Shown piece after piece: positions 6,924 through 8,744 of a DNA stretch of 8,744 nucleotides (position 1 is its first letter; every line of letters starts with the position of its first letter). Source of the stretch: Lachnospiraceae bacterium UBA7598 (lineage in GTDB: Bacteria > Bacillota > Clostridia > Lachnospirales > Lachnospiraceae); assembly GCA_002474415.1 (NCBI GenBank), contig DLQV01000276.1:1-8744 (forward strand), in the 5' to 3' direction. Position numbers and translations under genes: made by a program. The notes beneath the pieces were generated by a model. It was given only the letters and a program-made list of their open reading frames with translations. It was not told where the DNA came from and ran no database searches.

Positions 6924-7712
6924 TTATAAAATGATCTTCTTTGGACACTTCTCTGCACAGATTCCGCAACCTGTACATTTCTCCTGATCAATGTATGCAA
7001 TATTGTCTACTACATGGATCGCATCGGACGGACAGTTCTTCTCACAGAGATGACAGCCGATACATCCAACGGAACATGCACTCATGACATCCTTGCCCTT
7101 ATCTTTGGAACTGCACTGTACAAGATGCATTGCCTCATACGGTACAAGCTCAATCAGCTGCTTCGGACATGCAGCCACACATTTGCCGCAGGCCTTGCAG
7201 ACCTTTGCATCAACCTTTGCAATACCGTCGACTACATGGATTGCATCAAACGGACATGCTTTCACACAATTTCCAAATCCCAGACATCCATAATTGCAGG
7301 ACTTTGGCCCGCCATTTGGAACAAATGCCATTGCAGCACAATCTTCCACACCGGTATACTCATAATCCTGGTTTGCTTTCTCACAGGTTCCGGCGCACTT
7401 AACAAAAGCAACTTTTTTTACCGAAGCTCCTGCAGAAACACCCATGATCTCGCCAACCTTTGCGGCAACCGGCTCTCCGCCGACCGGGCACTGGTTGACC
7501 GGTGCTTCTCCCTTTGCAATTGCCGCAGCAAGTCCGGAACATCCGGCATATCCACAGCCGCCACAGTTGTTTCCCGGAAGAACCTCAAGAATGGCATCCT
7601 CTCTTGGATCAGTCTCTACCTTGAACTTTTCTCCGGCGATTCCGAGGAAAAATCCAAGAATAATTCCTACGCAGCCGACAACAACAGCTGCGACAATAAT
7701 TCCAGTTATCAT
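6924..7712 (-). CDS. rnfB: Rnf electron transport complex subunit RnfB
   Basis: The iron-sulfur subunit that takes electrons from reduced ferredoxin into the Rnf complex, which passes them to NAD+ while pumping Na+ or H+. The 262 residues begin with a membrane anchor (about 3-25). Then comes the Fe4S4 domain NNCGGCGYAGC...QC (C50, C53, C58, C75). Next is a cysteine-bearing linker (C106, C110, C125) and two ferredoxin modules. The first has C139, C143, C149, C153 and C172, C175, C178, C182; the second has C217, C220, C223, C227 and C246, C249, C252, C256. That predicts about five Fe4S4 clusters, against three in the roughly 190-residue E. coli protein. ATG 7712 has a strong AGGAGGG about ten bases upstream, overlapping the rnfA stop region; the genes are 14 bases apart. 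It is the last gene of the operon. Confidence 0.98.
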   Translation of the reverse strand: MITGIIVAAVVVGCVGIILGFFLGIAGEKFKVETDPREDAILEVLPGNNCGGCGYAGCSGLAAAIAKGEAPVNQCPVGGEPVAAKVGEIMGVSAGASVKKVAFVKCAGTCEKANQDYEYTGVEDCAAMAFVPNGGPKSCNYGCLGFGNCVKACPFDAIHVVDGIAKVDAKVCKACGKCVAACPKQLIELVPYEAMHLVQCSSKDKGKDVMSACSVGCIGCHLCEKNCPSDAIHVVDNIAYIDQEKCTGCGICAEKCPKKIIL

Positions 7713-7726
7713 ACGTCTTTTCCCTC

Positions 7727-8332
7727 CTAAATCATTCCTGAGAATCCCATAAAGGCAATAGACATCAGGCAGGCAGTGATCAGAACGATTGCTGTACCTC
7801 TAAATGTCTTCGGGATATCATTGTACTCAATTTTTTCACGGATTCCCGCCATCAATACGATTGCGATAAAGAAACCAAACGCTGTGGAAAATCCGTAAAC
7901 AACACCCTCTAAGAGATTGTAATCATAAGTAACACAGTTTAAGGCTACACCAAGTACCGCACAGTTTGTTGTAATAAGCGGCAGGTAAACACCCAGTGAC
8001 TGATACAGTGCTGGCATGCTCTTCTTTAAGAACATCTCTACAAACTGCACCAGTGCTGCAATGACCAGAATAAATACAATGGTCTTTAAATAGGTCAGAT
8101 CAATTCCCTTTTTCACAAGAAATGGATTGGCCAGAATAAATTTATAGATCAGTCCGGTAATGAAAGAAGAGATCGTAATAACGAAAATTACGGCACCTCC
8201 CATACCAGCAGCTGTCTCTGTTTTCTTGGATACACCAAGGAACGGACAGATACCAAGGAACTGACTCAATACTACGTTGTTTACGATCGCAGAACCTACC
8301 GCGATCAAAACCAGTTCAGCTAATGTACTCAT
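7727..8332 (-). CDS. rnfA: Rnf electron transport complex subunit RnfA
   Basis: An integral membrane subunit of the Rnf complex, homologous to NqrE. The 201-residue length matches the family, and about six membrane helices are visible. The conserved half-helix motifs are QFLGICPFLGVS (24-35) and LPLITTNCAVLGVAL (117-131). Their cysteines, C29 and C124, correspond to those that, together with RnfE, hold the iron-sulfur cluster buried between RnfA and RnfE in known Rnf/Nqr structures. ATG 8332 has AGGAGGG about ten bases upstream, overlapping the rnfE stop; the two genes are 15 bases apart. RnfA and RnfE are inverted-topology homologues, and both are present in the expected order. Confidence 0.98.
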   Translation of the reverse strand: MSTLAELVLIAVGSAIVNNVVLSQFLGICPFLGVSKKTETAAGMGGAVIFVITISSFITGLIYKFILANPFLVKKGIDLTYLKTIVFILVIAALVQFVEMFLKKSMPALYQSLGVYLPLITTNCAVLGVALNCVTYDYNLLEGVVYGFSTAFGFFIAIVLMAGIREKIEYNDIPKTFRGTAIVLITACLMSIAFMGFSGMI

Positions 8333-8347
8333 CGTCTCTCTCCCTCC

Positions 8348-8744
8348 TTATGCCTGTTTCTGATCAGAAACTCCAGCACTCTTTCCTGTACAAAGTGCGG
8401 ACTGACCACAATGTGCACAGTCTCCGGATAAACATCCTGCCGGCTCGGCAAGCGGTTTGCCCTTTGCTTCCATCTTTTTACGGATGATGTTCATTCCGGC
8501 TACAAGGAATGCCAGTACGAGGAATGCTCCTGGTGCCATGATGAAAATTGTGATCGGAGTAAATCCTTTGATTGCAGAAAGGAACGGAAGGCCGAAAAAG
8601 GTTCCGGCACCAAGGATCTCACGGATCAGTCCGATGATAGTCAGACCCATGGTAAATCCAAGTCCCATACCAATTCCATCAAAAATAGATTCGATTGGTC
8701 CATTCTTGGATGCATAACTTTCCGCACGACCAAGAATGATACAG
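8348..8744 (-). CDS. rnfE: Rnf electron transport complex subunit RnfE, C-terminal part
   Basis: Partial gene running off the right edge; 131 complete codons are visible. The first is TGT, the conserved cysteine of the (N)CIILGRAESYASKNGP motif that ligates the RnfA/RnfE cluster. The internal ATG at 8668 is not the start, because conserved sequence continues in frame upstream of it to the window edge. After the membrane region (GLGFTMGLTIIGLIREILGA, GFTPITIFIMAPGAFLVLAFLVAG) the protein has a basic turn (IIRKKMEAKG) and a tail with four cysteines spaced C-x4-C-x2-C-x5-C (GCLSGDCAHCGQSALC), absent from the shorter E. coli protein. A full RnfE is about 200-230 residues. rnfG, rnfD and rnfC would be expected upstream, outside the window. 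Confidence 0.95.
   Translation of the reverse strand, partial: CIILGRAESYASKNGPIESIFDGIGMGLGFTMGLTIIGLIREILGAGTFFGLPFLSAIKGFTPITIFIMAPGAFLVLAFLVAGMNIIRKKMEAKGKPLAEPAGCLSGDCAHCGQSALCTGKSAGVSDQKQA

Noticed and set aside
7014..7730. Long plus-strand open frame (238 codons) opposite rnfB
   Set aside because: It is antisense to an unmistakable RnfB with all cysteine motifs. Its composition is a reflection of the minus-strand codons, and no family motif or ribosome site supports it.

Overview
The window looks like chromosomal DNA from an anaerobic Clostridia-type Firmicute, most likely a Lachnospiraceae relative. The reasons are a moderate-to-low GC content, strong AGGAGG-type ribosome binding sites, a clostridial-type Rnf complex (rnfE-rnfA-rnfB order, with a long multi-ferredoxin RnfB), a short glutamate 5-kinase without a PUA domain, and a compact proB / DUF896 / 5-formyl-THF cyclo-ligase / proA / miaB cluster. 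Nearly all of it is coding, and I recognise a family for every gene. I see no mobile element, CRISPR array, tRNA or rRNA, and no clearly undescribed system.

Layout from right to left. At the right edge the minus-strand rnf operon enters the window: the end of rnfE, then complete rnfA and rnfB. These are membrane and iron-sulfur subunits of the ferredoxin:NAD+ oxidoreductase (Rnf). Facing it on the plus strand is apbE, the FMN transferase lipoprotein expected to attach FMN to RnfG and RnfD, whose genes would lie beyond the right edge. The two converge on one strong bidirectional terminator (about 6880-6912). A short divergent intergenic region (5649-5789) carries a good sigma-A-type promoter for apbE.

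From 5648 down to 414 seven minus-strand genes are packed with overlaps or very short gaps and probably form one transcription unit. proB and proA are the first two enzymes of proline synthesis. Between them sit a small UPF0291/DUF896 protein and 5-formyltetrahydrofolate cyclo-ligase. After them come the tRNA methylthiotransferase miaB, a membrane-anchored NusG-domain-II protein and a Gx/heptaprenyl-diphosphate-synthase-I type membrane protein. The last two form a pair that recurs in flavin and quinone electron-transfer loci, which may link this operon's tail to the neighbouring Rnf/ApbE genes.

At the left edge is the 5' part of ruvA (Holliday junction helicase subunit). It has its own extended -10 promoter and a LexA (SOS) box-like sequence overlapping the -35 element. 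The gene is interrupted by a near-perfect 119-base foldback at the very end of the window. Positions 1-56 are a reverse-complement copy of 64-119, which looks like a contig-end assembly or library artefact rather than biology. RuvA residues after about 95 should therefore not be trusted.
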